Shown here piece after piece: positions 41,281-53,699 of a stretch of DNA of 64,000 nt (the stretch's first letter is position 1; each line of letters starts with the position of its first letter). The stretch is from positions 12,889,777-12,953,776 of the forward strand of contig NW_024881303.1 of the NCBI RefSeq assembly GCF_018691265.1. Reading direction: 5' to 3'. The notes under the pieces are model-generated. The model made no database searches. It had not been told where the DNA came from and saw only the letters and a program-made list of their open reading frames with translations. The stretch is from Tyto alba. Its lineage: Eukaryota; Chordata; Aves; Strigiformes; Tytonidae. The position numbers and the translations under genes were made by a program.

Positions 41281-43077
41281 CTCAGCTGAACATTGTGCCA
41301 AGAGCCAGCCTGCACGGTGACTTTGTGTTTGGATCTTCCTGCATCTGGCTCAGGCACACTCCCCAGAGCCAGTAGATCATTTGGCTCACTCACACTTCCA
41401 GCAGCCTGCTACAGTCCAGCAGAAGGTAATCACACACAAGGTCCCTGTGCCCCAATGGCAGTACAAAAGGATGTTGCCTGGCTTCAAATGACAGGCAGAA
41501 CAACCAACAGGAGAGTAAAATATACTGACAGGAAGGCTGAAATGCTCACTTGCAATCCCCCCCTACACCTTTATCGCAGGTTATGGCAAGGAAGTCATTA
41601 GCTCCGTGGTGACCAAGCTTCCCCAAGCCCAGCAGAGCAGGGCCAAGTAACCAGTATGCTGTGGGGATATCACACTTTGCTGACGGTCACAGGAAATCAC
41701 AAGTGACAGAGCAACAACAGCAGTTACCAAACACAGCTTGCATCCCCACTATGCAAGTCATCAACTTCTGAGCAAACTGCTTTTGGGTAAGGTAGAACAA
41801 AAGTCACAGCACAATTTCAACTGAATGGCCTGAGCAGCTGCAGGGCTGGCAGAGGGCGCGTGAACAGAGAAAGCCACAATGCTCCCTTCCCTTGGAGGAC
41901 AGAAAGGAAGGACAGGTCTGCTCTGACTCCCCCATCACCAGACAAGCTGCATACCTGCCAAGGTTGCCAGAGCAGTACCCAGCCAGGTATGTAAGACCTT
42001 AACACAGACAAGAGTAGCTGTTGTAGGCAGAAGCAATAGCTCAGCTCAATGTGGATGCGTCAGGACTTCAGATACTAGCCAAAGGCTGTTGTAAGGTCCT
42101 GTCACAAATGTAGCTTCTCTTCCACCATCACCCCATCAGCCTGTTTGTCTTCTGACCTCAGGGAAATTCAAGACCATATACTCTAAAGTGTTGGAAGGGT
42201 AGATTTGCACATACCTGAACTGGTAACTATATGTTTTATCATTAAACAACAGAAAGAACAGCCAAATATCTTTAGAAGAAGACACCAACAGCATGAGATT
42301 TTTTTTTTTTTAAATTAATATTTTCCCCGCTGCCACTTCTCAGCCTTCCTTGGTCAGTTCTCTTTCTATTCCCCCCCTCCCATATAAAACAGTTAGCTTC
42401 CAGCTCTGCTGACCTCACAAGTTCTTCTTGCATCTTCAGTGATTTCTCTCTCCTTACAGTTGCCCTCCAAGACTACAGTCTTGCCAAAATGCAGAAGATA
42501 AAACACATTCTTGTTGTCAAGTCGGCTTGTCCTTTTAGCATATGGCAAACAGAGTTTTGTTTCATCTTTAACTCAAAGCAACAAAGTTTAGCAGTCAGCT
42601 GTCATAGTATTACAGAAGTTGAAATTTTAAACTCATTAAAAAATAGTGTATTTAAAATTCTATATAGAGTCAAGAACACTGGAAGCTACTTGGGGAGGGG
42701 GGGGGGGAATGGGGGGATGGAAATCAAAGGCAACAGAAAGACACAAGTTTCATACAACCTGGAAGCAATTCTGACATTTGTTTTAAACTTTCTAGTAACA
42801 TAACATGGTCTTTGAGTTAACATTTAATTTCAAACCACTTTAAAACTATATGATTGTTCTGCAATTATCCTGCTCCCACGGACATTTTTCCTGGGAAAAG
42901 TAAAGTCAGGATACATATGTTCTGTAGTCAGTGCTCACCGACTCTCTAAAACAAAGAGCAAAAAACCCAAGGGCACCAAAAGATGTTTCTAATTACTTTT
43001 ACACTAGTGATGAGAAACAGATACTTACTCCCTGCTGCATCATCCCCAGGTGCCAGGTACTGTACAACTCACCAAGA

Positions 43078-43494
43078 CATTCTGGAGCACCTATGAGAAC
43101 AGGCTGAGAGCTGGGGGTGTTCAGCCTGGAGAAGAGAAGGCTCCGGGAAGACCTTATAGCCACCTTCCAGTGCTTAAAGGGGGCTACAGTAAAAATAGGG
43201 AGGGACTCTTTATCAAGGTGTGTAGTGATAGGATGAGGGATAACAGTTTTAAACTGAAAGAGGGTAGATTTAGATTAGATCTAAGGCAGAAATTCTTCCC
43301 TGTGCGGGTGGTGAGGCACTGGCCCAGGGTGCCCAGAGCAGCTGTGGCTGCCCCCTCCCTGGAAGGGTTCAAGGCCAGGTTGGATGGGGCTTGGGGTGAC
43401 CTGGCCTAGTAGAAGGTGTCCCTGCCCATGGCACAGGGGTTGAATCTAGATGATCTTTAAGGTCCCTTCCAGCCCAAACCAGTCTGTGATTCTC
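43078..43494 (+). mobile_element. CR1 LINE, 5'-truncated 3' end
   Basis: This is the 3' end of an avian CR1 non-LTR retrotransposon. Diagnostic stretches in order are CTATGAGAACAGGCTGAGAG, GTTCAGCCTGGAGAAGAGAAG, GGGAGGGACTCTTTATCA, TTTTAAACTGAAAGAGGGTAG, AAGGCCAGGTTGGATGGGGC, GTGTCCCTGCCCATGG and GATGATCTTTAAGGTCCC. It ends with the ATTCT-type tail (TCTGTGATTCTC). About 415 nt of the 3' region remain, so it lacks most of ORF2 and cannot move by itself; 5' truncation is usual for the family. It is antisense to RCOR1. The 5' boundary is approximate. Confidence 0.95.
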
Positions 43495-45460
43495 TTCCAA
43501 ACTTTCTTAAAACAAGCTTTTGTATTTTGACCATGCTCTTTACTAAGCCTATACAATAGTTATTAGCCAAACAGAGAAAAAAATTACACATAATAGAATG
43601 GTTCTGTTGAAATTCATAACAACTGTCATTCCGAAAACTTCCAGGTACTTTCTGAAAACATACCCCCCTCCATTCCTATCAGATGTATAGACTGATAAGA
43701 TACACCACTTCTAAGGAAACTTCAAGGTAAGCCTTACCCAGGTCTTAACAATAACTTCACTTAGTCAGGAAAGAGAATATTAGTTAGAATGATTATGCCC
43801 AGAAAGATATGGAAAGATGGATTTCTTTTGAAGGCAGTATCCCGTATGAAACCCATTTCCACCTAGAGAACAGCTACTTAGAACATTTTGTTCAAACTGA
43901 AAAATTTCCAGCCCTTTGATTACAAAGGCAACCTGCCAAGTGAGAGTATAAAATTAGCACATTAGTGCAGTAGTGTCTTCCTTAGTCTGAAGACAGCTTC
44001 AGTGCCTCTACTGCATGCCACAGTTTTACGAGGGAAAGCTGAGCTAAGACTATCTAGATTCACTCTTTCCTGCTCCAGAAGCTCAGAATCACTTGAACAA
44101 CAGTGAAATACAGATATTAAGCCAAATTATGTCTACTGATGAAAGAGCAAGAACCAAGTAGCAATAAGAGAAGGCAAATCTAGCACTCAAGAAGAACCCC
44201 GCTGCAACTGCCAAACGCCACACTGAGCGAGCATCACCCAAGCATTTTATCCCTTCCTGCTGCAGGGGATATTGCAGCACAGGTGTTTCCCACTGTGGCT
44301 TGCAAGCATCAAGTCAATTTTTCAAACCCTGGTTGTAACTGCTGCTCACTTCAGAAACGTAAGTTATTTTTAAAACGCATCATCAAAAAAGGTTAAATAC
44401 AACCCTTTTCCTTTTATTCCCGTGTTTGATAAACATTTCACCAGGCATCTATCCAACTTAAGCAAGCCCTGGGTGTGCACCTGCTCCAAGCTTTGTCCCA
44501 ACTCTGGAAGCATGAATTAAATCCACTGCCTTTATAAATAAAGGCACCATATAGTCACTGGAAAGGCTTCTCCTACCCATCTCTTCCACACACCTTGTCG
44601 CACCCCCTCCCCTCAGCAGACACCGAAATAATTTTGCAAGCAACACTACTGCACCCAGCAGTTTCCTTCTCTTGAGCTGAAACAAAAGGACACACTGCTG
44701 GTGGGGAGGTATTGCTCTGGGCAACACAGCAGCCACCGCGGATCAGGAGATAACCAGATAGGGCAGCATTCCACTGAACTGAGCTGGAGACTGTTGGTTT
44801 CAAGAGGACACCAGTGTCTGCTCCCAGAGCCTCTTCACAAGGGCACAGGTAAGAGGACATGAAAACAGTCTCCTTCCCAGAAAGTTTCAGAGCCATAAGA
44901 ACTGCCTAATTCCCCTGACATCTGATTTATTCATTTTTGACCTCTAAAAATATTCTTATTAATGCTTTAAGAAGTTCTGTCTTTTTTTCTCCTCCATCCT
45001 CCAAAGTAACTTCAGCAAGATGGGCACAATAAAAGACATCAATTTGCCTAACGTAACTACTCTTACACACTCTGAACAGCTTAAATATTATAAAGATCCT
45101 CTCCATATACATCCATGCTTTCAAACCAGCAGCAGCCAGTCTTGTATTATCAGGCAAAATGAGTGCTGAAAATCTCTGCTCCTGGACCAGCACACAGATG
45201 TTCCTCAGTCACTAGCTGCAGCAGAGCAAACTGTAACACCTCCCAGCTCCACCACCTTTGCTTCTGCTCCAATATAAAAAGTAATTTTCCACCCAAATCC
45301 ACAAATATACCCCTAGACCCTTGCCAATTTTCAGACTGTTGGCAGGATGCCTGGATTTGTGCCTGCCCTGTTTGCACCACAAGGACAGCATCTGACCTGC
45401 CTGTGGAGGACAGCTTGCTGTTTAAACTGCCCAAGAAACTAAACAAAATAAACTGATGCC

Positions 45461-46222
45461 ATGCATTCACACCTCCAAGAAAATGGGGGAGAGGGAAGGA
45501 AGAACAACCATCTTAACCAAATCAAGAGGATTGAAAACCCACCCAAAATACAGAAGGAGCTAGAGCACAATGCAGCAGTTTCCCAGAGAGCAGACCCACT
45601 TGTCAGAGCCAGTATGCACAGGAGGAAACAATTTGCCAAGCAACTCAGATCTTGGGCTGAAAGCCAGAGGATAGCTCTGAAAAATCTTCCCTCTGCCACT
45701 GAGTTCCCACCAGCAAGTCTCTCCCCCAAGTTATTCAATACTTGTGCAGAGCCTAACAGGAGAAGAGAAGCGATGAGAACTTCAGATGAGGTCCAGCTGT
45801 ACTCTCCCAGCTCCCCTCAGCACCACCCAACAATGAGCCGGAGGCTGAGTCTACAGCAGAAAGAGACAAGGAAAAGCTCTTCAGAGCACTTGCCCGTCCT
45901 CACTGCATCACTTGGGGATTTGAGTCACGCAGCAACCCTGAGGTTTGTTTTATTCACAAAAGAGGAGAGGAGACCTGTCCTCCCTCCTCTCCAAACTCAT
46001 AGGACAGGCTTCAGAGCTACTAGGGCAACTCAGCCTCAGTGCCCAGAAGGCAGGGGCCAGCTGGAGGCTCTAGCCAAGCACTCAGCCTGTCCCCAGGGCA
46101 GCCCTGGCTGCAGGAGAGATCAGCTCTCTCACCTTTCTCACACACCCGTTTGCTCACAGCAGCAACAGTTCAGGAGAAGAGTGATACTGCTGGCCAAAGA
46201 GACAGATGCTCTACTAGGCTAA
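45461..46222 (+). other. Unassigned 253-codon open frame in intron 2
   Basis: A plus-strand open frame of 253 codons, antisense to RCOR1, from ATG to TAG. The conceptual product is rich in Arg, Ser, Gln and Pro. It has no signal peptide, membrane segment, repeat or motif that I recognise. It has no match I can recall and no evident promoter, intron structure or polyadenylation context. With equal base composition a run this long has a chance of about 5e-6 per starting point (61/64 to the power 253), so it is longer than most chance frames here. The likeliest explanation is still chance in a stop-poor segment. It is not called as a gene. Confidence 0.15.
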
Positions 46223-48257
46223 AGTGGGGGGAAACATTTGCTCCTACAAAAGCAAGCAGCGCCTTGAGGCTTCCACAGGAGAAGCTGAGGCATAAATTCT
46301 TCAGTGATGCAAAAAAGCCTTGAGAAAGGAGCCTGAAAAGGCAAAAACATCACTGCTATTTAAGCACTTCAAAAGCTAGCAGACTCCATATCCAGAGAAG
46401 CATGCAAGTTGTAAAACAGCTTAAGGAGCGGAGTTCTGCTACATTTTCTCCTCTTTCAGAGCAAAACTATAACAAAGTAAAAACCACGACCACTTTCTTT
46501 CAGCCTGAGAGGGAACTTGGGAGAACAACTACAATGTAGCTCAGGCACAGAGAGAGTGTCTCTTCTGGAAGGAGAAAGTACAGGGAAAGAGGGCTCAGGA
46601 GCATTAGAGAACAACACAGAAATCGGAGCAGGGCTGGGCTAATAAGGGGGTGGACAGATAGGATCTAGAACATGCACACAAATTACAATGAAAATGGGAG
46701 AACCACAAATAGCAACTTAGGAAACAAAAAAAAGGGCTGAGGTATATTAAAGGAAAGCAATCTTTTCTTACAAGAGTTGACTACAAAAAAGTTTCAGGGA
46801 AACCAAGCAAGCAATTTTTCCCCCCAGAAGTAGGTAACTTCTGGAAGGATAAGCAAGGACAACTGCAGTTTGTTAGGGTGGTCAGAGGGGAAAGGGATAG
46901 CAGTGAGCCAAGGTGCAAAGAGAAAGTGACTTCAAAGCAGTTGCTGCGGGAGGTTAAATTAATTAAAAGCCTACTTTGCTAAGAAAGAAAAAGAGCAGGT
47001 GGTAGTTGGGAGCATCTCTATAAATGGCCTTATTCCAACAGGAATGACAGCTACTGCACAGCAAATGTTTATAAAATAAAAAAGATCCATTTAAACCAGT
47101 GGCCAGAGCATAACCAATTACTGCTGTGATACAGGAAGCCAACAGCTGCAGAGACAAAGGCATGCTGGAGCTCAGCCCTCGGGAAGCACACAGGGCCCAT
47201 CGCTTCCTTAAAGTTTGGGTCTCCAGTTCCCCTCAGGCCCCTATAATTTGCCATACATCCTTTGTCAGGCATTGATGGCAAAAATAACATGAAGGAATGG
47301 GCTGCCCTTATTTCTGTAACAAGAAGTGCCAAAATACGAGTTTGGGACAAAGTAAGTTATCAACAAGAGATCGCCCAAGTTAAAAGGTCTGCGCCAGCTC
47401 ATCTAGCACACACCAGCATCTACGCTAAGAGTGGGCAAAAGCCATGTAAGTTTTGAAGGTGTTTACCTTGCCTTAGTCATAATTTTAAGTTTTTACAGCC
47501 AGAGTTTAGAAGCGATCTTGTGATATTTTAAGCCTGTGACCTTTGTTTAGAGTGTATGTCACTTTTAGCAGTATCTATTTTAATGCAGGCTACAACTCTT
47601 AGACTGTACGAGCAGCACAACAATTTTGCATTGGATGGCACATTGCTTTAGTTCACAGCACTTTGGTTTTAAGAAAAGGTTGTGACAAAACCTACCTGCT
47701 GGAACTCCCACTCACCCAGCCACCATGTATTCATTATTCAAGATGTACAAGAGGGGTTTCCCCCAAGGTTGGCTGCTGTCAGGAGACCCTTTGGGGCTGG
47801 TTTCATTCTGCCAGCCTAAAGACAAAGACCCAGAATTTGGGGCAAACCAAGTTGTCTTCACCAACAAAAGAATGAGAATATCAGAACAGGGAGGGGAGGG
47901 TTGTTGTTAAAACTACTTAATCCACACATTGAGCTGGGTCTGCCTAGCAACAAGTTGGAGTTTTAAACTTGTATCATCCTACTTGTGTTCCCATGGCTAC
48001 TGTCATGAACAGCGTGATGGCAGCTGCACAAGTCAGCACAAGGGTCCCAGGAGGGACATCTTTAAGATTCCCAGACAGAAAACAATACCGAGAAAGTACG
48101 AACACTACACCTGGTATGCCTGCCTGCCTTTACAGCCCTTTACTCCCCCCTCAAAGCACCCAGAGCAGCCCCCCTCCTAGGGATAGAGAGATGTCAGCCA
48201 GGGGAATAGACACGTACACTGGTATCTATCATTTTCACTCTTTAGCACAAAAAAAGC

Positions 48258-48274
48258 TTTTTTTTTTTTTTTTA
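48258..48274 (+). repeat. T17 homopolymer
   Basis: Run of 17 T preceded by A7 and GC, giving a small palindrome (AAAAAAGCTTTTTT). Intron 2. Confidence 0.85.
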
Positions 48275-51200
48275 CAGATGCAGCACTTCTAGTTTCTCAC
48301 ACAGCTGTTAGCAACCTCAATGCAGAACTATACACAGCTCCAACAGCGCCTGCTACCTGGGGCAGATAACTCTCAAAACAGGGCAGGGAGGAGACAAAAA
48401 AAATCCTCCCCCTATCCCCATTCACATGTGGTCAAGACTCAAACCGATGTTACTGATGAGAACAGAGGGGTGAGTTCAGACTCCCAAAGAAGGTGGGAAG
48501 TCATAGGGAACAGAGAAACACTCCACATTTCAATGAAAGCTGCAAGTAAAGAGTTGCTTCAAAAGCAATGCTGTTATGTAAACCAGACTTCCCAGTCCTG
48601 CTACTTCAGTTCTTCAAGAGGTAAGGCCATTTCCTACTCAGTTTTTTTCTTAGCCTTTATCCATCCCCAATCCCTCTGTGGAACTAGAGTCTCTGTGTGC
48701 CCTCTCCAGGGACCAGTTAAGAGGGGAGGGCAGGCACCGTGCCCCTATGTGCAAGCCTTGTTTACACATATTCCTTAGGGATTTCTGAGCCCAGGAGCCA
48801 CAACTACGACTACACATTTGTTATGTTGTGCTTTCATACTGTAGTTATAAAATCTAGGAGGACACCAATTCAAGGTCACATATGCTAATAATTATTTTCA
48901 ATACTCAGCTTTCAAATCAAAGTCTCTACCTGAACTAGATGCCAACCTGGTGAGATATCTAGCCATCTAAAAGTACATGCACATGCTATCGTGACTGATT
49001 ATCACAGATACCTACAAACAGCAGAACCGAAAAGCTGCAATAGGCAGCCACGTGGTTAGACTCTTCTAATTAGACAACCACACTACAAAAACAAGCTGTT
49101 GGTGCTCTCAGATTATTATTTGTGAAATCCATCCAGGTAAAGAGCACAGAGATAAGGGTAGGTGGCCAGGAAGATGAAATAACTTTAAAGACAAAAGCTC
49201 ACAGCCTTATTCTCCTGCCCCTAATGGGACAGGGGAATATTTTTCTTGAGACAGAACCAGTTACACACCAACAGAGTACATATGAGACACTGCTGATGTC
49301 CCCTAGAGGTACCTGCATGATAGGACAGGGCTGAAGGGGGAAGCATAGACTAGAATTTCCTCCCAAGAGGGGATTTTTGCAATTTTGTCACAATGCTGCA
49401 GCCTCCTCCCCCCAGAGAGGCAACATTTACCAATACTTCCTTTATGAAGTTCAAAGAGCAAGCTGCTGTATAGAGCTGAATTTTTGAAGATACTTGGAAA
49501 GGTAGGTTAAACTCACTTGTTTCAACTCAAAACCTTACATGAGAAGTGAAGTAAATTTATTGAGTTTGACCTACAATACTTAAAGGCAGGCCCATCACAA
49601 CCTGTTGGTTTTCAAAACAAGCAGCTACATGAACACAAAAGCAGCCAAATTCTAGAATATGCTGGAGAAACTTTCACTGCCTTCACTACGGCTGAGCACA
49701 TCCTCTTGCACTTTCGAAAAGCACAAAGTAGTCAAAACTTTCATATGAAACCCTAAATTAAAAGCTTGTAAAGTTTAAAGAAAGAGACACGTAATCTAAC
49801 ATTCCTTACAACAGCATTTTTTAAAGACCAAGTTCAGTTTACAAACCAACTTTGTATTTTCAAGTAGTGAATTTCAAATTGTTCTTTCAAGATTAAACAC
49901 TCAAGAACATAGGATTGCTCATCTTGTTATACTGTCAAGTCAAAGCCTCAAAAGACAAGGTCACCTAGTACAGAAAGTGGTACAGACTTCCTAGGAAGGG
50001 AGCATGTTCTTTCTAACTAACCCAAAGTTTTCTTTTTGTTTTGACCTCTAGACTCAGTCACCCACTAGTCACCATGTCTCAATTACCTTACACTTGGAAT
50101 GGGTAAGGCAAGCCTTGGCCATGACCAGAAATTATTATATCTGAGGGAAGAGAAGACTAGCACTAACCATAAATTTCTCAGGAGCTAGTTACTTCAGATT
50201 TACCTGCCTTGCGCATATTGAAAAAAAGTATATTAAAGTTACAACGCAGTTAAAAAAACACATGCGTATGTCCACCAAAGCATTGTCATTTATACTACTC
50301 TGAAGGTATGTGACAGGACTAGAGCCCACTATAAGCCGCATTATACAGTGTGCCTTGATCACAGAGGCAAAGATTTCCGAGCTAATTATAAAGACTAATC
50401 ACAGGGAGCTCTAAGCCTTCACTTGGCCAAGTCACAGACCTAACTAGGGCTGAAAACAAGAGTTTTAAGAGAAACTCATTAAGCAGCAGGAACCAGCTAC
50501 GAAGAACAAAGCAGTCACTCTACCTAGTATTAATTCCAGTCCAGCCATTAATACATTTGTCAGTACATGAGACAGCTATTACCTCCACATACAAACACTG
50601 CATGTGCCAGGCAGGGAAGGAAGCCACAGACTTTGGCTGCACCGAGACTTGTTTGTTTACTACAGCATTAATGTTTGAGAAGGATGTTCTTGGTACAATT
50701 TGAATAACGAGAAAGCTCCAAAGTAACGCCTTGGAATGAGGTGGAGCAGGAGCTCTGCTCACCACCAGGAGCCTCCATACCCCTTCACAGGACAAGTGAA
50801 CAGAATGGGTGAAAGCTAACTACTGAGCCATGCAGGCTTCAAAATGGTCTCCTCAGGCAAGCAGCCCATAGGTAAGAAAGGTATGGCACCAAATCAACAG
50901 CTGTACTCCTGCTGAGGTGCCAGAGATATGGATAATAAAGTCTCCAACTTGAGCACTACTATTCTTTTTCTCCAGGGTAGATTTAAAAAACAGATGATAA
51001 GCTTAAGTGTCAGCATCTACAAGCCAGCTTCCTTCTCCTAATGTAGGAGTAGTGGGACTGCAGCCTCTCCTGCTGCGGTGACTGGACCAGCAGTACATAC
51101 CAGTGATGGAACAAGATGAGACTGAGACTCACCCACACACCAGCAGAGTTGCCAGCACAGTGAGGAGGCAGCAGGAGCCATCACCCCCACTTCCCCAGGG

Positions 51201-53650
51201 CTGCTGGGGACCAGCCTGACCTTGAGAACCCCCTCTGACTGTACCTAAATGCCTGCAGGGTAGAGACAGCCAAAAAAACAAGGTTTCAGCAACAGCTTTT
51301 GGTAGAGTGCCTGTTGAGGACCTTTTCATCTGCTCTACAGTACAGCACATACAGAAGCTGTGACTTGTGAAAGGAAGGCAAGACAAATATAGCCCACATG
51401 AGAAGTAAGGGGCTGAGCAGACTATAACTAGGAGGAAAAGCTCCTCTTCTCCCACCAGAGAGTTTAAGAGAAAACGCACAGTACCTAAATTTTCCATCAC
51501 CTAACTAGGAAAACACACTCTTGTTGGGGACAATGCACATCTCCTTAGACAACAGTGAAAGGACCGAGGCGTGCCTGGTTTATCAAGATCCTAGGCAGCC
51601 TCTCTCAGCTCAGACACATTGGGCATTAGTACGTTATGGTTTGGCATTCCTGATTCGATCAAACATCCTCATAATTCTCCCTTCTTTTCTAAAGAGATTG
51701 TTGTACTAAGGGAGTTCCTGCCTTCTGCGTTTAAGGCAAAGTCATTTAAGGAGATGAGATAGCTTTCCAGATACCAGTATTTCCAGTTTCAGGAGCTTGG
51801 TTTTGACTTTTCCACTTGCTTAGATGGAGATCCCAAAGTCTCACCTGAAGAGCACGTTTTTTCCCCACCCCCTTTCCGATAAGTCCATTCATACAAACAT
51901 CATTTTCTCTTACAGTCATTGGGTACTCAGTCTATTTGCAAACTATTAGGACTGTTAGGAGCAGGAAGGACTATTTGCAAACAAAGCAACAGAACAAGCT
52001 GGCTGGGAGTTGGACTTGCCAAGAGCAAGTCATAAGGGGGGCTTTTAACAACCTCCTGTTAAAGGGTTACAGTCCCTATTGTGTAGGCCAGTAGGTGCTT
52101 CTGTCAAGAACACATGTGAAGTAACTAATATACAACCTAATGAAATCCAGCCTTTACAACCAAAAGACATACAAATATTCTAGGGGAATCAACTACCCAG
52201 GGGTTGTTCCATTATTATGCTTTCATCTTTGATCCTGAACAGAGAGTGGGCACATTTTAACAACCAGAGCTGGATGGATGATGCACCAGCTTCCTCCCCT
52301 AGGACACAGCCACACCACCCTCTTAGGCATTCCACATCATACACAGCAGAGACTACATATATATAATTTTTTTTTTTACCCTTCTTAGACACAACTGTGC
52401 TGACAGAGTTTCTGACTATGTTGAAAAGGGTTGTTGGTTTCTTTCCCCTCCCCCCACCCCTCATTTTTGGTAACACTGAAATAACAGTCTTAGCCATGAA
52501 AGAAGGCCAGGGAATATCAAGGGTTTGTGCAGGAGCACACAGAGCACAGCTAACAGTGTGGACCAGAGGGTGAGCTCCTCAAGGACTAGTGACATTCTGG
52601 CCGTGAGCACCTTCCAGCAGGCTTTTCTACATTTAGAGGTGAAAGCACCACAGAGTATTTCCTTCCACCATTCTTACTTTAACTGTTACAGTACAACAAA
52701 AACTGGGAAGAGAGCAGCACTGCAAACAAGGGATTAAAGTCTCCCAACTGACACACATTCCAACTATGGATCTCTACAACAAGACACTATTGAATCAAAC
52801 CAGCTTTTGCTCATCTGTTTCCACTGGAAAGAGTCCCAGAAGCTGTTTTCCAAAGATGACCAACACAACTGATGTCCAACGGTATAAGATGTCTTGTATT
52901 TTTACTGTCATTGCAACAAATGAGGGAATATAAAGTTGTAGTGCTACAAAGGAGAAAGAAAAGCTCATCTGCCTTCAATACATGTCAAAACACAGGAGAG
53001 ACTGTTCTCTTTGGGGAGTTAACTCTCCTCAAAATTAAGTAAAGATTAAAGCTTCCATAAATTCACTGGCTGTGTTAAAGTGCTCACTAATGTCATCTTC
53101 CTCCTATTTTCCATGTTCCAATAGCATAAATTAATAAGCAACAAGTAAAATGGTCAAGTACAATATCAGTGCTTCCCCATATGAAAGATTTTTATTTAGC
53201 TTTAGGATATGCAATGTTTCCTTCCACTGAGTTTTTCCATTAACAGGACATGTGGGTTTCATTTGTATGGATTAAAAGAACCATAATAGTTTTGCCCCTT
53301 CAAAACCTTCCATGTCTCAGACAGAGAACTTGCAAAAAATGCTGACCTACCGATACCACCCTTTGTTTAATATACAGAATTTTCATCTGGCAAATATTTG
53401 ACTCTGAGCTCTAATAAAAGAAGAAATAGGAGAGACAATAGAAATTTTTCACATTACATCTGTGAAATCAAGGCCAAACAGTGAAACACAGCTGAAGTGC
53501 AAGTCTTACTAATTCTAGTGAGCTCTGGCATGGGATTTTCAGCCCAAAAAGTGTTGCCTGTTCTTCTCCCTAGATGAACTGGCTTGTTTAATTAACACAT
53601 TGCCTCTGCAAAAGCCTTGCCTTCACTGTACAACTATTCTTATTATACAA

Positions 53651-53699
53651 ATAATAATAGAGGTGTAAGTACTATACCAATAATAATAGAGGTGTAAGT
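53651..53699 (+). repeat. 29-bp period tandem duplication
   Basis: ATAATAATAGAGGTGTAAGT occurs at 53651-53670 and again identically at 53680-53699, separated by ACTATACCA. A small slippage-type duplication in intron 2. Confidence 0.85.

Larger units (their letters stand above)
24431..43077. other. Intron 2, central segment: no gene seen
   Basis: About 18.6 kb of ordinary intronic sequence. It contains the L2/MIR-like remnants, the 39-bp duplication and A-runs listed separately. Open frames of up to 146 codons (for example minus strand 26315-25875) show no recognisable domain. A moderately CpG-richer patch near 27660-28130 has overlapping open frames on both strands but no splice-flanked exon I can identify. 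Confidence 0.6.

Noticed and set aside
43050..43409. 119-codon plus-strand open frame
   Set aside because: It is the translation of the CR1 3' region, not a host gene.
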